Positions 35,759 through 45,691 of a DNA stretch of 64,000 nucleotides are shown here, in pieces. The stretch is from Hyphomicrobiales bacterium. Lineage in GTDB: Bacteria > Pseudomonadota > Alphaproteobacteria > Rhizobiales > Rhizobiaceae. The notes beneath the pieces were generated by a model, which was not told where the DNA came from, ran no database searches, and saw nothing but the letters and a program-made list of their open reading frames with translations. A program made the position numbers and the translations under genes. The stretch spans positions 765,524-829,523 of the forward strand of contig UBZT01000009.1 of NCBI GenBank assembly GCA_900470155.1, read 5' to 3'. Position 1 is the stretch's first letter, and every line of letters starts with the position of its first letter.

Positions 35759-37057
35759 TTAATCCTCGAAAGGGTCTGTCACAAGTATGGTATCGTCGCG
35801 TTCCGGGCTGGTTGACAGCAAAGCAACCGGCGCGCCGATCAGTTCCTCGACCTGGCGAACGTATTTGATCGCCTGAGCCGGCAAATCCGCCCATTTGCGG
35901 GCGCCGACGGTCGATTCTTTCCAACCTTCGAGCGTGATGTAGATCGGCTCGACGCGCGCCTGGGCCGCCTGGGCTGCCGGCAGATAGTCGATTTCCTGAC
36001 CGTCCAGCTTGTAGCCGACGCAGATCTTCAGCTCTTCCAGCCCGTCGAGAACGTCGAGTTTGGTGAGCGCGATGCCGGTGATTCCATTGGTCGCGACCGA
36101 CTGGCGCACGAGCGCTGCATCGAACCAGCCGCAACGGCGCTTGCGGCCCGTCACGGTGCCGAACTCATGGCCCTTTTCGCCGAGGAACTGGCCGATCTCG
36201 TCATGCAGCTCGGTCGGGAACGGGCCTTCGCCGACACGCGTCGTGTAGGCCTTGGTGATTCCAAGGATATAGCCGAGCGAGCCCGGGCCCATGCCGGAAC
36301 CAGCAGCGGCCTGGCCGGCAACTGTGTTCGACGAGGTGACGAAGGGATAGGTACCGTGGTCGATGTCGAGCAGCGAGCCCTGAGCGCCTTCAAACAGGAT
36401 GCGCGAGCCCTTGCGGCGCTCCTTGTCAAGCAGAACCCAGACCGAATCCATGAAGGGCAGAACGCGATCAGCGATCGAGGTCAGTTCCTCCATGATCGTC
36501 TTGTGCTCGATTTCGGCCACGCCAAAACCGCGACGCAGCGCGTTGTGGTGGGTCAGGATGCGCTCGACCTTGCCTTCCAATGCGTCGAGATCGGCGAGAT
36601 CCATGACGCGGATGGCGCGACGACCGACCTTGTCTTCATAGGCCGGGCCAATGCCGCGGCGGGTGGTGCCGATCTTGGTACCACTGTTGGAGGCCGCGTC
36701 TTCACGCATGCCGTCCAGCTCTCGGTGCAGCGACAGGATCAAGGTTGCATTTTCAGCGATGCGCAGATTGTCCGGCGTCACTTCGACGCCCTGGTCCTTC
36801 AAGCGGCCGATTTCCGCAATCAAGGCATGTGGATCGACGACCACGCCATTGCCGATCACGGCCTTCTTGCCCGGACGCACGACGCCCGACGGCAGAAGCG
36901 ACAGCTTGTAGGAGACGCCGTCGATGACGAGCGTATGGCCGGCATTGTGACCGCCCTGGAAGCGCACGACGATATCGGCGCGCTCCGAGAGCCAGTCAAC
37001 GATCTTGCCCTTGCCCTCGTCACCCCATTGCGAACCAATCACCACGACATTCGTCAT
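35759..37057 (-). CDS. purA: Adenylosuccinate synthetase
   Basis: 432 residues, standard length. The N-terminal P-loop is [15 protein letters not shown] with catalytic Asp in GDEGKGK and His in GHNAGHT. The later motifs [15 protein letters not shown] and [11 protein letters not shown] are diagnostic. It joins IMP and aspartate with GTP in AMP synthesis. The start ATG at 37057 lies in the pattern AGGATTACGAA-ATG. Confidence 0.97.
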   Translation of the reverse strand: MTNVVVIGSQWGDEGKGKIVDWLSERADIVVRFQGGHNAGHTLVIDGVSYKLSLLPSGVVRPGKKAVIGNGVVVDPHALIAEIGRLKDQGVEVTPDNLRIAENATLILSLHRELDGMREDAASNSGTKIGTTRRGIGPAYEDKVGRRAIRVMDLADLDALEGKVERILTHHNALRRGFGVAEIEHKTIMEELTSIADRVLPFMDSVWVLLDKERRKGSRILFEGAQGSLLDIDHGTYPFVTSSNTVAGQAAAGSGMGPGSLGYILGITKAYTTRVGEGPFPTELHDEIGQFLGEKGHEFGTVTGRKRRCGWFDAALVRQSVATNGITGIALTKLDVLDGLEELKICVGYKLDGQEIDYLPAAQAAQARVEPIYITLEGWKESTVGARKWADLPAQAIKYVRQVEELIGAPVALLSTSPERDDTILVTDPFED

Positions 37058-37264
37058 TTCGTAATCCTGTCTATCGCGCAACGCTGCGCTTTACCCAAAC
37101 CCGCGCATCTATACTGTGTTGTTTTTCGGAAATCGACCCGTATTGACGCTTGATTTGGCTTTTTGCGTGACAAAGAACCGTCCCTCCCCTATTTCCGACA
37201 TCGTTCGCGCTTGGACAGCTTCGCATGCTGCTTCGTCAAAGCGTGGTTCAAGCCGGGAATTCAG

Positions 37265-38161
37265 ATGCCTCTGTCCATGCGTTGCTACGTTTATCTGATC
37301 ATCACCACCCTGCTTTGGGGTGGCAACACGGTTGCCGGCAAGCTCGCGCTCGGCCATGTCAGCCCGATGGTCCTGAGCTTCGGTCGTTGGGGATTGGCGG
37401 CGGGCCTGATCATTTCGATTTCCGTTCCGCAGATCCGCAAGGACTGGCCCGTCCTCAAGGCCAACTGGCTGCTTCTCGTCGCCTATGGCGCCGTCGGCTA
37501 TGCGGCGTTCAACGGCTTTCTCTATACGGCGCTGAAATATACCAGCGCCGTCAATGGCGCGATCGAGCAGGGCGCGATCCCCGTCCTGATCTTCGTCATC
37601 AATTTCCTGATCTTCCGCATCCCGGTCTCGAAGATACAGATTCTCGGCTTCCTGATCAGCTTCCTCGGTGCAGCGCTCACCGCCTCCCATGGCAATCTGC
37701 AGACCCTGCTGACGCTGTCCTTGAATTATGGCGACCTGATCATGCTGTTTGCCGGCCTCAGCTATGCCGTCTACACGATCGCCCTGCGCTGGAAGCCGGC
37801 CGTTCACTGGAAGAGCCTGATGGCGGGACCGGCACTGGCCGCAGCTCTCACCTGTCTGCCGCTGCTCTATTGGGAAGCCGGCAATGGCGAGATGATCCTG
37901 CCCGACACACGCGGCTGGCTGATCATTCTCTATTGCGCGGTCTTTCCGTCGCTGATCTCGCAGATCCTCTACATCAAGGGCGTGGAGGGCATCGGCGCCA
38001 ATCGAGCAGGCCTGTTCATCAACCTTGTCCCGGTATTTGGCACGCTTTTGTCGATCAGTCTGCTCGGTGAAACACTCGAGCTCTTCCACATCATCGCCCT
38101 GGTATTGGTACTCGGCGGCATCGCCATTGCCGAATGGGGCAAACCGACCAAAGCCCCATAG
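37265..38161 (+). CDS. EamA-family (DMT) transporter
   Basis: 298 residues with ten hydrophobic segments and two EamA repeats: TTLLWGGNTVAGKLALGHVS at the N-terminus and LINLVPVFGTLLSISLLGE-type ending. Starts at 37265 or 37277 are both possible, and no strong ribosome-binding site is visible. It is only distantly similar to the other two EamA proteins in the window and belongs to the branch with the N-terminal WGGN motif. Substrate unknown. Confidence 0.88.
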   Translation: MPLSMRCYVYLIITTLLWGGNTVAGKLALGHVSPMVLSFGRWGLAAGLIISISVPQIRKDWPVLKANWLLLVAYGAVGYAAFNGFLYTALKYTSAVNGAIEQGAIPVLIFVINFLIFRIPVSKIQILGFLISFLGAALTASHGNLQTLLTLSLNYGDLIMLFAGLSYAVYTIALRWKPAVHWKSLMAGPALAAALTCLPLLYWEAGNGEMILPDTRGWLIILYCAVFPSLISQILYIKGVEGIGANRAGLFINLVPVFGTLLSISLLGETLELFHIIALVLVLGGIAIAEWGKPTKAP

Positions 38162-38193
38162 TCACAACCGGGTTGAGACTGGACATAAAGAAA

Positions 38194-38217
38194 CGAGCCA
38201 GCCTCGCGGCTGGCTCG
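38194..38217. terminator. Terminator between convergent EamA and Ala/Thr/Pro-rich genes
   Basis: Stem CGAGCCAGCC/GGCTGGCTCG with loop TCGC; a T-rich tract (TTTCTTTATG) follows on the minus strand. Confidence 0.75.
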
Positions 38218-38229
38218 TCGTCGTAGAGG

Positions 38230-38592
38230 TTACGGCGTGGTCGGAGCCGTCGTGCCACCGCTCGGAGCCGGTGTCGCCGGAGCCGGTGCCGGATCGGCAG
38301 GCGCTGCCGGAGCCGCATCATTGGTCGCCGGCGGGGTCGGCGTCGTCGTGTCAGCCGGAGCTGTCGTTGTGGCCGGTGCCGTCGCCGGTGCCGGATCGGC
38401 TGGCGCCGTGGTTGTGGCAGGTGCGGTCGTGGTGTCGGTGGCAGTGTTGGAGCCGCCGAACAGCATGAAGGCACCCGCGGCGATCACGACCACCAGCAAT
38501 GCGGCGATCGCCATTGCCGTGCCGCTCATGCCTGCATTTTGCGTAATATGAGGACGTTGATCCTGGGGCGTATTCGGGCGTTGATCCTGCAT
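38230..38592 (-). CDS. Small single-pass protein with Ala/Thr/Pro-rich tail
   Basis: 120 residues, from an ATG with a strong AAGGAGG upstream. A Gln/Pro-rich cytoplasmic N-terminus is followed by one membrane helix (about 23-45, TAMAIAALLVVVIAAGAFML), then 75 residues made almost only of Ala, Thr, Pro and Asp with PATTTAPAD-like repeats. The tail should be disordered and periplasmic. Function unknown. The repeated tail makes length differences between strains likely. Confidence 0.8.
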   Translation of the reverse strand: MQDQRPNTPQDQRPHITQNAGMSGTAMAIAALLVVVIAAGAFMLFGGSNTATDTTTAPATTTAPADPAPATAPATTTAPADTTTPTPPATNDAAPAAPADPAPAPATPAPSGGTTAPTTP

Positions 38593-38691
38593 GGTTTTCC
38601 TCCTTGTGCGCACAGGGCGGCCGCGCGCATGCGCAACCAAAATCCCTGGCCAAATTCTAGTTTTTTCGGAAACGTTGCGTTCCGTTCTGGC

Positions 38692-39090
38692 TTACTGCAC
38701 GACGCCGACAACCACATAGGTTTCCGGATCGACGATGACGCGCTGGTTGTTGACCACAGCATAGGCATAGGTCGGGTCTTCCGGGATCTGCGTCAAAACA
38801 ACCTGCCGCGGCAGCGGCTGGCCGACAGCGATCTGCTGTTCGATGACCACGGGTTCGGCAGCGACAGGCTGCTGGCGGACATAGGTGACAACGGTTTCAG
38901 GCGGCGGGGCGATTGCGGTTCCGGCAATGGCGCCAACGACACCACCGACCGCGGCTCCGACCGGGCCGCCGACGATCGCACCCGTCACGGCACCGCCGGC
39001 AGCGCCGGTGACTGTGCCTTCCTGAGCCAGGACTGGCGATACAATTGAGCCAAGCACCATGGCTCCCAGTACAACAATCTTCGTGTTCAT
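38692..39090 (-). CDS. Exported glycine-zipper / DUF1236 protein
   Basis: 132 residues with a signal peptide of 22 residues (ending SPVLA) and a glycine-zipper region (AAGGAVTGAIVGGPVGAAVG), then a C-terminal DUF1236 domain with PLPRQVVLTQIPEDPTYAYA and VIVDPETYVVVGVV. Rhizobial genomes carry many such small periplasmic proteins. AAGGATGAGG precedes the ATG. Function unknown, probably envelope-related. Confidence 0.88.
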   Translation of the reverse strand: MNTKIVVLGAMVLGSIVSPVLAQEGTVTGAAGGAVTGAIVGGPVGAAVGGVVGAIAGTAIAPPPETVVTYVRQQPVAAEPVVIEQQIAVGQPLPRQVVLTQIPEDPTYAYAVVNNQRVIVDPETYVVVGVVQ

Positions 39091-39278
39091 AGCCTCATCC
39101 TTTTCATGTCAGTTCCGATGAGCAGAGAACATCTGGAGACCGTATTTGTTCCACCATGTCGCTGGGGGAGCAAATGGTAACCGATCGCCGAAAACCTGCG
39201 GGCGGTTGGGTTCAGGGGAGGTCGGCGGCGGACTGGGAGGCGGCAATAGAGCGCGTGCGCACTGGAAAGCGCCTTGTC

Positions 39279-40175
39279 TCAAAGCACCGGCGCGGAAGGC
39301 CAGACGCGGTTTCGCCGCACTTCGTAAAAGATGTGGCCGAACAGAGCGGCCATGACGATTGGCCCACCGACGAGTGTTGCCGGAGAAGGTATTTCGTTGA
39401 GCACAAGCCAGACCCAGAACGGTGTCAGCGGCACTTCAAGCGCCGTCAGCAAGCTTGCATCGGCGGCCGGCAATCTGCGGCTCGAGGCCGTGTAGAAGAT
39501 CAGGCCCATGGCATTCTGCACGATGGCGAAGACCACGATCAACTGGAGATCCGGCACTGAGACACTCAAGGGCGCGGCAAACCAGAAGGTGACGAAGGAG
39601 CAGAGCCATGCCGACCCCGCCATGGCTGGCAGCATCGGCACATCGCGATGTTTGCGCATCAACGTCGCCATGGCCGCAACCGAAAGCGTCATCACCCCTG
39701 CGAGGAATTTGCCGAACAATCCGCCACCGCCGCCATGACCATCGGTCAGCATCACCAGCACGCCCGTCAGCGCCACGGCACTGGCAATCAACGTAGATCG
39801 ACTGGGCCGCTCTCCGATAAAGATGAAGGCGACGGCGGCGGTCACGAAAGGCACGGTTGCATAGATCACCATCGCATCGGCAATCGACGTGTAATACATC
39901 GAGCCGATACCGCTGATCATGCTGGTTGCCGAAAAGATCGTGGTCAGCAGGCTCGGCCAGCCCATGCTGCGCAGGATGCCCGGCACCCGGCCTCGTTCCA
40001 GGTAGATGAAGAACAGGAAGACGCAGGTGCCTGAAAACAGGCCGCGCCAGAACAGCATTGTCATCAGGTCGGTGCCGATATGGCGGATGAACAGGCCCGA
40101 TGACGACCAGGCCAGTGCGGAAATCGCCCCGAAGAACACGCCGAGGCGGTAGTGACGTTGGTCATCAAGCATCAT
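39279..40175 (-). CDS. EamA-family (DMT) transporter
   Basis: 298 residues with two EamA repeats and ten hydrophobic segments. It starts 27 nt after the aldehyde dehydrogenase gene, so it is probably the third gene of a flavoprotein-ALDH-transporter operon. It is paralogous to the transporter at 29843-30724. In this operon it may import the amine substrate or export a product; that is inference from position. Confidence 0.88.
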   Translation of the reverse strand: MMLDDQRHYRLGVFFGAISALAWSSSGLFIRHIGTDLMTMLFWRGLFSGTCVFLFFIYLERGRVPGILRSMGWPSLLTTIFSATSMISGIGSMYYTSIADAMVIYATVPFVTAAVAFIFIGERPSRSTLIASAVALTGVLVMLTDGHGGGGGLFGKFLAGVMTLSVAAMATLMRKHRDVPMLPAMAGSAWLCSFVTFWFAAPLSVSVPDLQLIVVFAIVQNAMGLIFYTASSRRLPAADASLLTALEVPLTPFWVWLVLNEIPSPATLVGGPIVMAALFGHIFYEVRRNRVWPSAPVL

Positions 40176-40202
40176 GTCAGCCGTGCAGAGAGCAGTCGCA
40201 TC

Positions 40203-41630
40203 CTAGCTGTCCCAGCCGATGATACCCTTGATTTCCAGGAAATCATCGATCGCCCAGTCCGCGTATTCGCGGCCGTTGCCTGACTGCTTGTAGCCACCGA
40301 AAGGCGCAAACGTGTCCCATTCCGGATAGTTCAGATACACCGAGCCGGCACGCATGCGGCCAGCAACCCTGCGCGCATGTTCGATATCGCCGGACTGGAT
40401 ATAGGCCGCCAGACCATAGACGGTGTCATTGGCGATTGTGATCGCCTGCTCTTCCGTCTCGTAGGGCAGGATCGACAGCACCGGGCCGAATATTTCCTCC
40501 CGTGCAATCGTCATGTCGGGCGAGACATGGCCAAAGATCGTCGGCCGCACATAGTAGCCGCGATTGAGATGTTCCGGCCGACCGGGCCCGCCCGTCACCA
40601 GAAGCGCGCCCTCCTCTATGCCCACCTCGATCAACCGCTGGATCTTGTGGAACTGCACGTCGCTGACCACCGGCCCAAGCACGGTGTCCTCGGCCTGCGG
40701 ATCCCCGACGACAAATTTTTCGGCAGCATCGCGCGCAATCAGCAAGGCCTCGTCGTGCCGTTCGGCCGGCACCAGCATGCGCGTCGGCGCATCGCAGGAC
40801 TGGCCGGAATTGCCGAAACACCCTTCGACACCCTTGCGCACCGCCGTATCAAGATCCGCATCCGGCAGGATGATGTTGGCCGACTTGCCGCCAAGCTCCT
40901 GTGCCACGCGCTTGACCGTGTCGGCTGCGGTCTTGGCAACGATGATGCCGGCCCGCGTCGAACCAGTAAACGAAACCATGTCGACATCCGGATGGCCAGC
41001 CATGACCTGTCCGACATCCGGGCCATTGCCGTTGACCATGTTGAAGACGCCCTTAGGCGTACCGGCGGCCTCCATCACTTCGGCAAAGATGATCCCGGAT
41101 ATCGGCGCGATTTCCGATGGCTTCAGCACCACGGTGCAGCCTGCGGCAATCGCCGGTGCCACCTTGCAGACGATCTGGTTGAGCGGCCAGTTCCACGGCG
41201 TGATCAGCGCGCAGACGCCGATCGGCTCCTTCACCACCATGGTCGAACCGCGCTTTTCGGAAAACTCGAAGCGTTCGAAGGCGGTGATCGTCGCTTCCAG
41301 ATGCGCCCGTCCGGCCCAGGCCTGGCTTTCGCGCGCAAACGAAAGCGGCGCGCCCATCTCGCGACTGACCGCCGCGGCAATGTCTTCGTAGCGCTCGTTG
41401 TAGACCTCCAGGATGCGCTTGAGCAGCGCCAGCCGCTCCGCACGGTCCGTCACCGCGAAGCTCTGAAAGGCCGCTTTCGCCGCCGCCACAGCCCGATCGA
41501 CATCGGGCTTGCTGCCGACCGAAATCTGCGTGAACGCCTCCTCCGTCGAGGGATCGATCACGTCAAGCAGGGCCGGAACCACCGGGTCTACCCAAGCGCC
41601 GTCGATATAAAACTTCAAGTGATTGGACAT
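40203..41630 (-). CDS. NAD(P)-dependent aldehyde dehydrogenase
   Basis: 475 residues, the family norm. Catalytic Glu in QELGGKSANI and catalytic Cys in GNSGQSCDAP, with the Rossmann site FTGSTRAGIIVAKTA. The ATG at 41630 has GGAG five bases upstream; a GTG two codons earlier is less likely. It oxidises an aldehyde to the acid. It follows by 111 nt a flavoprotein of the gamma-glutamylputrescine oxidase family, which would produce aldehydes, so the pair could work in sequence like PuuB-PuuC. Confidence 0.92.
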   Translation of the reverse strand: MSNHLKFYIDGAWVDPVVPALLDVIDPSTEEAFTQISVGSKPDVDRAVAAAKAAFQSFAVTDRAERLALLKRILEVYNERYEDIAAAVSREMGAPLSFARESQAWAGRAHLEATITAFERFEFSEKRGSTMVVKEPIGVCALITPWNWPLNQIVCKVAPAIAAGCTVVLKPSEIAPISGIIFAEVMEAAGTPKGVFNMVNGNGPDVGQVMAGHPDVDMVSFTGSTRAGIIVAKTAADTVKRVAQELGGKSANIILPDADLDTAVRKGVEGCFGNSGQSCDAPTRMLVPAERHDEALLIARDAAEKFVVGDPQAEDTVLGPVVSDVQFHKIQRLIEVGIEEGALLVTGGPGRPEHLNRGYYVRPTIFGHVSPDMTIAREEIFGPVLSILPYETEEQAITIANDTVYGLAAYIQSGDIEHARRVAGRMRAGSVYLNYPEWDTFAPFGGYKQSGNGREYADWAIDDFLEIKGIIGWDS

Positions 41631-41741
41631 GGGCACTCCGGAGGGGACGTGGCAGGCGGGCCTGCACTATTGTCCAAGCCACCTCGCTCCGCAAGCCGTC
41701 CCGTTGCGCCCGATCGGCAATCCCCAATCGGAAAGCGGATG

Positions 41742-43028
41742 CTAACGCTCCAACCTGTCGAGCATACGATACCACGCGATGCGGGCGGCAACGCCGACAC
41801 GACGGAACCGATGCAGCGGGATAGGACGGATCGGCGAGAGCGGCAGCGGCAATACGGCCGCGTCACCGCTGGCGATGTAATCGGCAAGAGGCGCGCCGAG
41901 CGCGGTCATCAGACCGATACCGCGCCCTTGGCAGCCGGCAACCATCAGCAGTCCCGGCTCCGGCTCGTGCAGATGCGGCAGAAAATCGGCGGTAATCGCG
42001 ACGCGGCCAAACCACCGGCGCTCGATCGGAAGACCGGCAAGGGCCGGATAGAGGCGCTTCAATGCCCGTTCGAGATGCTGCCAGTCCTCCGGGCCTCTCG
42101 GCACCCGCATCGGACCACGCCCGCCAAGCACGAGCCGGTTGTCAGGGCTCTTGCGAAAATAGAGCAGGATGCGGCGGCTGTCAGAAACCGCCTGTCCATG
42201 CGGCAGGACAATGTCGTCAAGCTCCGACGGCAGAGGCGCCGTAGCGATCTGGAACGAATGCAGCCACACAAGACTTTGTGCCAAGCCGGGGATCAGGGCA
42301 TCGGAATAGGCATTGGTCGCGACCAGCACCTTCGTGGCCCGGACCTCGTCGCCGTCGGCCATCGTCACCCGCCAGCCGCCGTCTTCACGCCGCAGACCCG
42401 TCACGCGTCGGTTGAGGGCAATGTTAACACCGAGGTTTGCGACGAGCCGCGCCAGTTCGCAAACAAAGGCCAGCGGATCGATCGTGCCGGCCCTGCGGTC
42501 AAGCCATCCGCCCTTGTAGCCATTGGCCCCGGTCAGCAACGCGATTTCCGCTTGATTGAGCAAGGTCACGTCCGCCCCATGCGCCCGCCATTGCCGGTTG
42601 CGTTGGGCTGCGGCCAGCAAAGCCGTCTCTGTATGGGCCGCCTGGATCCAGCCTGTGCGGCGGTGGGGAACTTTCAGCCCTTCGCGCGCGATCAGGTCGA
42701 AGACCGCATCGGCGGCGCGGGCGGAAAATTCGGTGAGCGTCGCACCGCGTTCAGGCCCGAGCATCGCGATTAGCGCTTCCGGGTCAAACTTGAGCCCCGG
42801 GATCACCTGCCCGCCATTCAGACCGGACGCACCCTCGCCCAGACCGGCCGCCTCGATCACTTGAACCGACAGCCCGCGCCGCGCCGCGTGAAGGGCCGCC
42901 GAAAGCCCCTGGAACCCGGCACCGATGACGGCGAGATCGACAGATCCCCGATCAACGACCGGCCCGAAAGCAGCCGATATTGCTGCGGGCTTCTGCCAGA
43001 CGGACAGATTGGCCGGTTCCCGTGTCAT
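41742..43028 (-). CDS. FAD-dependent amine oxidoreductase (PuuB/OrdL-like)
   Basis: 428 residues. FAD motif LAVIGAGFQGLSAALHAARR near residue 32, and the family motif GEGASGLNGGQVIPGLK, similar to the SGRNGGQ motif of gamma-glutamylputrescine oxidoreductases. C-terminal FAD contact at GCQGRGIGLMTALGAPLADY. It oxidises an amine to an aldehyde plus ammonia. The substrate may be a polyamine derivative or other amine. It is the first gene of the probable three-gene operon. The 149-nt gap to ung is AT-rich and probably holds the promoter. Confidence 0.88.
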   Translation of the reverse strand: MTREPANLSVWQKPAAISAAFGPVVDRGSVDLAVIGAGFQGLSAALHAARRGLSVQVIEAAGLGEGASGLNGGQVIPGLKFDPEALIAMLGPERGATLTEFSARAADAVFDLIAREGLKVPHRRTGWIQAAHTETALLAAAQRNRQWRAHGADVTLLNQAEIALLTGANGYKGGWLDRRAGTIDPLAFVCELARLVANLGVNIALNRRVTGLRREDGGWRVTMADGDEVRATKVLVATNAYSDALIPGLAQSLVWLHSFQIATAPLPSELDDIVLPHGQAVSDSRRILLYFRKSPDNRLVLGGRGPMRVPRGPEDWQHLERALKRLYPALAGLPIERRWFGRVAITADFLPHLHEPEPGLLMVAGCQGRGIGLMTALGAPLADYIASGDAAVLPLPLSPIRPIPLHRFRRVGVAARIAWYRMLDRLER

Positions 43029-43177
43029 GAAAATGCGCCCTGAAAATCGACAATTGAAAACAAAAATAAATTGGCCGCGAAAATGATGAAAATCAACCGG
43101 GATCACACGAAATCGACACTATTGTTCCATCGCAGGAACAGTCAAACAGGCCGAAGAACAAACAGGCTATGGCAAGA

Positions 43178-43870
43178 CTAGACCGCGTCCGGCAAGCGCC
43201 AGTCGATCGGCTCACGCCCATGCTGAGAAAGATAGGCGTTGGCCTGGGAGAAATGCCGCGAGCCGAAAAAGCCATTGTGCGCGGAGAGCGGCGACGGATG
43301 CGGCGCCTTCAGCACCAGATGACGACCGCGATCGACAAACGCCGCCTTCTTCTGCGCATAGGCACCCCACAGCATGAAGACGACATGCTCGCAGTCGTCG
43401 TTGACGGCGCGAATGACCGCATCGGTAAACTGCTCCCAGCCCTTGCCCTGATGTGATGCGGCCCGCGCTTCTTCGACCGTCAGCACGCTGTTGAGAAGCA
43501 AAACGCCCTGCCTTGCCCAACTCTCTAGAAATCCATGCCTCGCTGGCGGGATGTCGAGATCGGTCTTCAGTTCCTTGTAGATATTGACCAGCGACGGCGG
43601 AATGCGCACATCCGGCCGCACACTGAAGCACAGGCCATGAGCCTGTCCCGCACCATGGTACGGATCCTGCCCGAGGATTACCACGCGCACCCGATCGAGC
43701 GGCGTCAGGTCCAGCGCGCGGAAATACTCCGGTCCATTCGGGAAGATATGCTTGCCCTGGGCCCGCTCCTCCACAAGGAAGGTCTTCAGCGCCTGCATGT
43801 AGGCGCTTGAGAATTGCGGCGACAGCACCCGTTTCCAGCTCTCGTCCAGTTTCACGTCCGGTTCAGCCAT
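43178..43870 (-). CDS. ung: Uracil-DNA glycosylase
   Basis: 230 residues with the family 1 motifs [18 protein letters not shown] (water-activating Asp) and [17 protein letters not shown] (catalytic His). It removes uracil from DNA at the start of base excision repair. I chose the ATG at 43870 ([12 protein letters not shown]); the longer frame beyond it has no similarity. Confidence 0.96.
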   Translation of the reverse strand: MAEPDVKLDESWKRVLSPQFSSAYMQALKTFLVEERAQGKHIFPNGPEYFRALDLTPLDRVRVVILGQDPYHGAGQAHGLCFSVRPDVRIPPSLVNIYKELKTDLDIPPARHGFLESWARQGVLLLNSVLTVEEARAASHQGKGWEQFTDAVIRAVNDDCEHVVFMLWGAYAQKKAAFVDRGRHLVLKAPHPSPLSAHNGFFGSRHFSQANAYLSQHGREPIDWRLPDAV

Positions 43871-43964
43871 GCGAAGCCCTGCCTTTGCCAATGCAATCGC
43901 CCTGATTGAATGGCACCGGCTCTGTCTGTCAAGTCTGCGCAAGGATCCGTCAACGACCAGATGA

Positions 43965-43988
43965 AGGGGCGGCACGCGGGCCGCCCCT
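43965..43988 (-). terminator. Terminator after the GMC oxidoreductase gene
   Basis: Stem AGGGGCGGC/GCCGCCCCT with a 6-base loop, 20 nt beyond the stop of the minus-strand gene. Confidence 0.7.
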
Positions 43989-44007
43989 CCGCATTGGCAG
44001 GGGGAGG

Positions 44008-45579
44008 TTAGATCGAACCTGCCGCCATTTCGGCGGCGATATGATCGGCCTGCCGGATGGCCAGGGATACGATGGTCAAAGTCGGATTCTCTGCCGCACC
44101 GGTGGTGAACTGGCTGCCGTCCGAGATGAACAGGTTCTTGATGTCGTGACTGCGTCCGAACTTGTTGACCACACCATCCTGCGCCCTCTCGCTCATCCGG
44201 TTGGTGCCCAGATTGTGGGTCGAAGGATAAGGCGGCGTCGGGAAAGTGCGGGTCGCCCCGACCGCCTCATAGATCGCCATGCCCTGTGTGTAGGCATGGT
44301 TGCGCATCGCCTCGTCGTTCGGATGGTCGGTGAACCAGACATCCGGGATCGGCATGCCGTATTTGTCTTTCAGCTCGCCATGCAGCTTCACCGCATTCTG
44401 CTCCTGCGGCATGTCCTCGCCGACGATCCACAGGCCGGCCATATTGGCATACTGGTCCATCGCAGACGTGAACGAGCGACCCCAGCCGCCCGGATCGAGG
44501 AAGGCCGCCATGAACGGAATGCCGAGCGCCAGCGTCTCCAGTTCATAGCCGCCGACGAAGCCGCGTGACGGATCGTGCTTCGCTTCGTCGCGGATGATGC
44601 CGGCCATGGTCGTGCCACGGTAGAAATGCACCGGCTTCTCGAAGACGCCGTAAACCGAGCCCGTCGTATGGCGCATGTAGTTCTTGCCCACCTGGCCGGA
44701 CGAATTGGCAAGACCATCCGGAAACATCGAGGATGCCGAATTGAGCAGCAGCCGCGGGCTCTCGATGGAATTGCCGGCAAGACAGATGATCCGCGCCTTC
44801 TGGCTGTGCAGCGTGCCATCCTTGTCGGCATAGACGACGGCGTTGACCTTGCCGTCCTTGTCATGCTCGATCTTGACCACATGCGAATTCGGCCGCACCT
44901 CGAGCTTGCCGGTCGCCTCGCCCTTGGGGATTTCCGTATAGAGCGTCGACCATTTGGCGCCCCATTTGCATCCCTGGAAACAGAACCCGGTCTGCTGGCA
45001 GCTCATCCGATCGTCGCGATCGGCCGAATTGATCGCCATATTGCCGGTGTGACAGTCCTTGTAACCCAGCTTGTCGGCACCGGCCTTCAGGATCTTGAAG
45101 TTGTTGTTGCCCGGCAGGCCCTCAATGCCATTGGTCCGGGTGACGCCCATCTTGTCTTCGGCCTTGGCGTAGTAAGGTTCGAGATCGGCCAGCGTGATCG
45201 GCCAGTCGAGCAGGTTGGCGCCCTCGACCTTGCCGTAGTGCGTCAACGTCTTGAACTCGTGTTCCTGGATGCGCAGCGATGCTCCGGCCCAGTGGGTCGT
45301 CGTTCCACCGACGGCCTTGACGATCCAGGCCGGCAGGTTCGGAAAATCCTTCGATACCCGCCAGCCGCCACCGGTGGTTCGGTTGTCGAGCCAGGCGAGC
45401 TGGGAAAAGCTATCCCATTCGTCATTGATGAAGTCTTCGTATTCGATGCGGGCACCGGCTTCGAGAATGACGACATCGATGCCCTTCTGGGCGAGTTCGT
45501 TGCCGAGCGTTCCACCGCCCGCACCCGAACCGATGATGACGACCACACTGTCGTCGTTGAGATCGTAAGGCGCTGCCAT
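44008..45579 (-). CDS. GMC-family FAD oxidoreductase, probable large subunit of a membrane-linked dehydrogenase
   Basis: 523 residues. FAD motif [20 protein letters not shown] at residue 13, and a C-terminal GMC domain with [10 protein letters not shown] and [17 protein letters not shown], which carry the usual catalytic His/Asn-type positions. [16 protein letters not shown] is a Cys-rich insert typical of gluconate/sorbitol-type dehydrogenase large subunits. GGGAGGAAA precedes the ATG. It follows by 112 nt a Tat-exported subunit-3 protein, so the dimer is probably co-exported to the periplasm. The cytochrome c subunit normally found with this type is not nearby. The substrate (a sugar, alditol or sugar acid) is unknown. 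Confidence 0.88.
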   Translation of the reverse strand: MAAPYDLNDDSVVVIIGSGAGGGTLGNELAQKGIDVVILEAGARIEYEDFINDEWDSFSQLAWLDNRTTGGGWRVSKDFPNLPAWIVKAVGGTTTHWAGASLRIQEHEFKTLTHYGKVEGANLLDWPITLADLEPYYAKAEDKMGVTRTNGIEGLPGNNNFKILKAGADKLGYKDCHTGNMAINSADRDDRMSCQQTGFCFQGCKWGAKWSTLYTEIPKGEATGKLEVRPNSHVVKIEHDKDGKVNAVVYADKDGTLHSQKARIICLAGNSIESPRLLLNSASSMFPDGLANSSGQVGKNYMRHTTGSVYGVFEKPVHFYRGTTMAGIIRDEAKHDPSRGFVGGYELETLALGIPFMAAFLDPGGWGRSFTSAMDQYANMAGLWIVGEDMPQEQNAVKLHGELKDKYGMPIPDVWFTDHPNDEAMRNHAYTQGMAIYEAVGATRTFPTPPYPSTHNLGTNRMSERAQDGVVNKFGRSHDIKNLFISDGSQFTTGAAENPTLTIVSLAIRQADHIAAEMAAGSI

Positions 45580-45691
45580 GTTTTCCTCCCAGAAATGTCA
45601 ATTCGGCATGTCGAGACTGCGCCGCCACTCCCTTCCCATCCATGATGGGCCTCCTCGGGCGGCGATGCTGTTTTTGGCGCGTATGCGGCCG

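Noticed and set aside
38230..38592. Ala/Thr/Pro-rich repeats as a DNA repeat array or CRISPR-like structure
   Set aside because: The repeated units are short, uneven and in frame with a protein tail; there are no unique spacers of constant length.
39156..39560. A plus-strand frame beginning MSLGEQMVTDRRKPAGG, partly in the gap before 39279
   Set aside because: Only about 41 codons lie outside the EamA gene on the other strand. The beginning looks somewhat protein-like, but most of it is antisense to a certain gene and I see no domain or clear ribosome-binding site.
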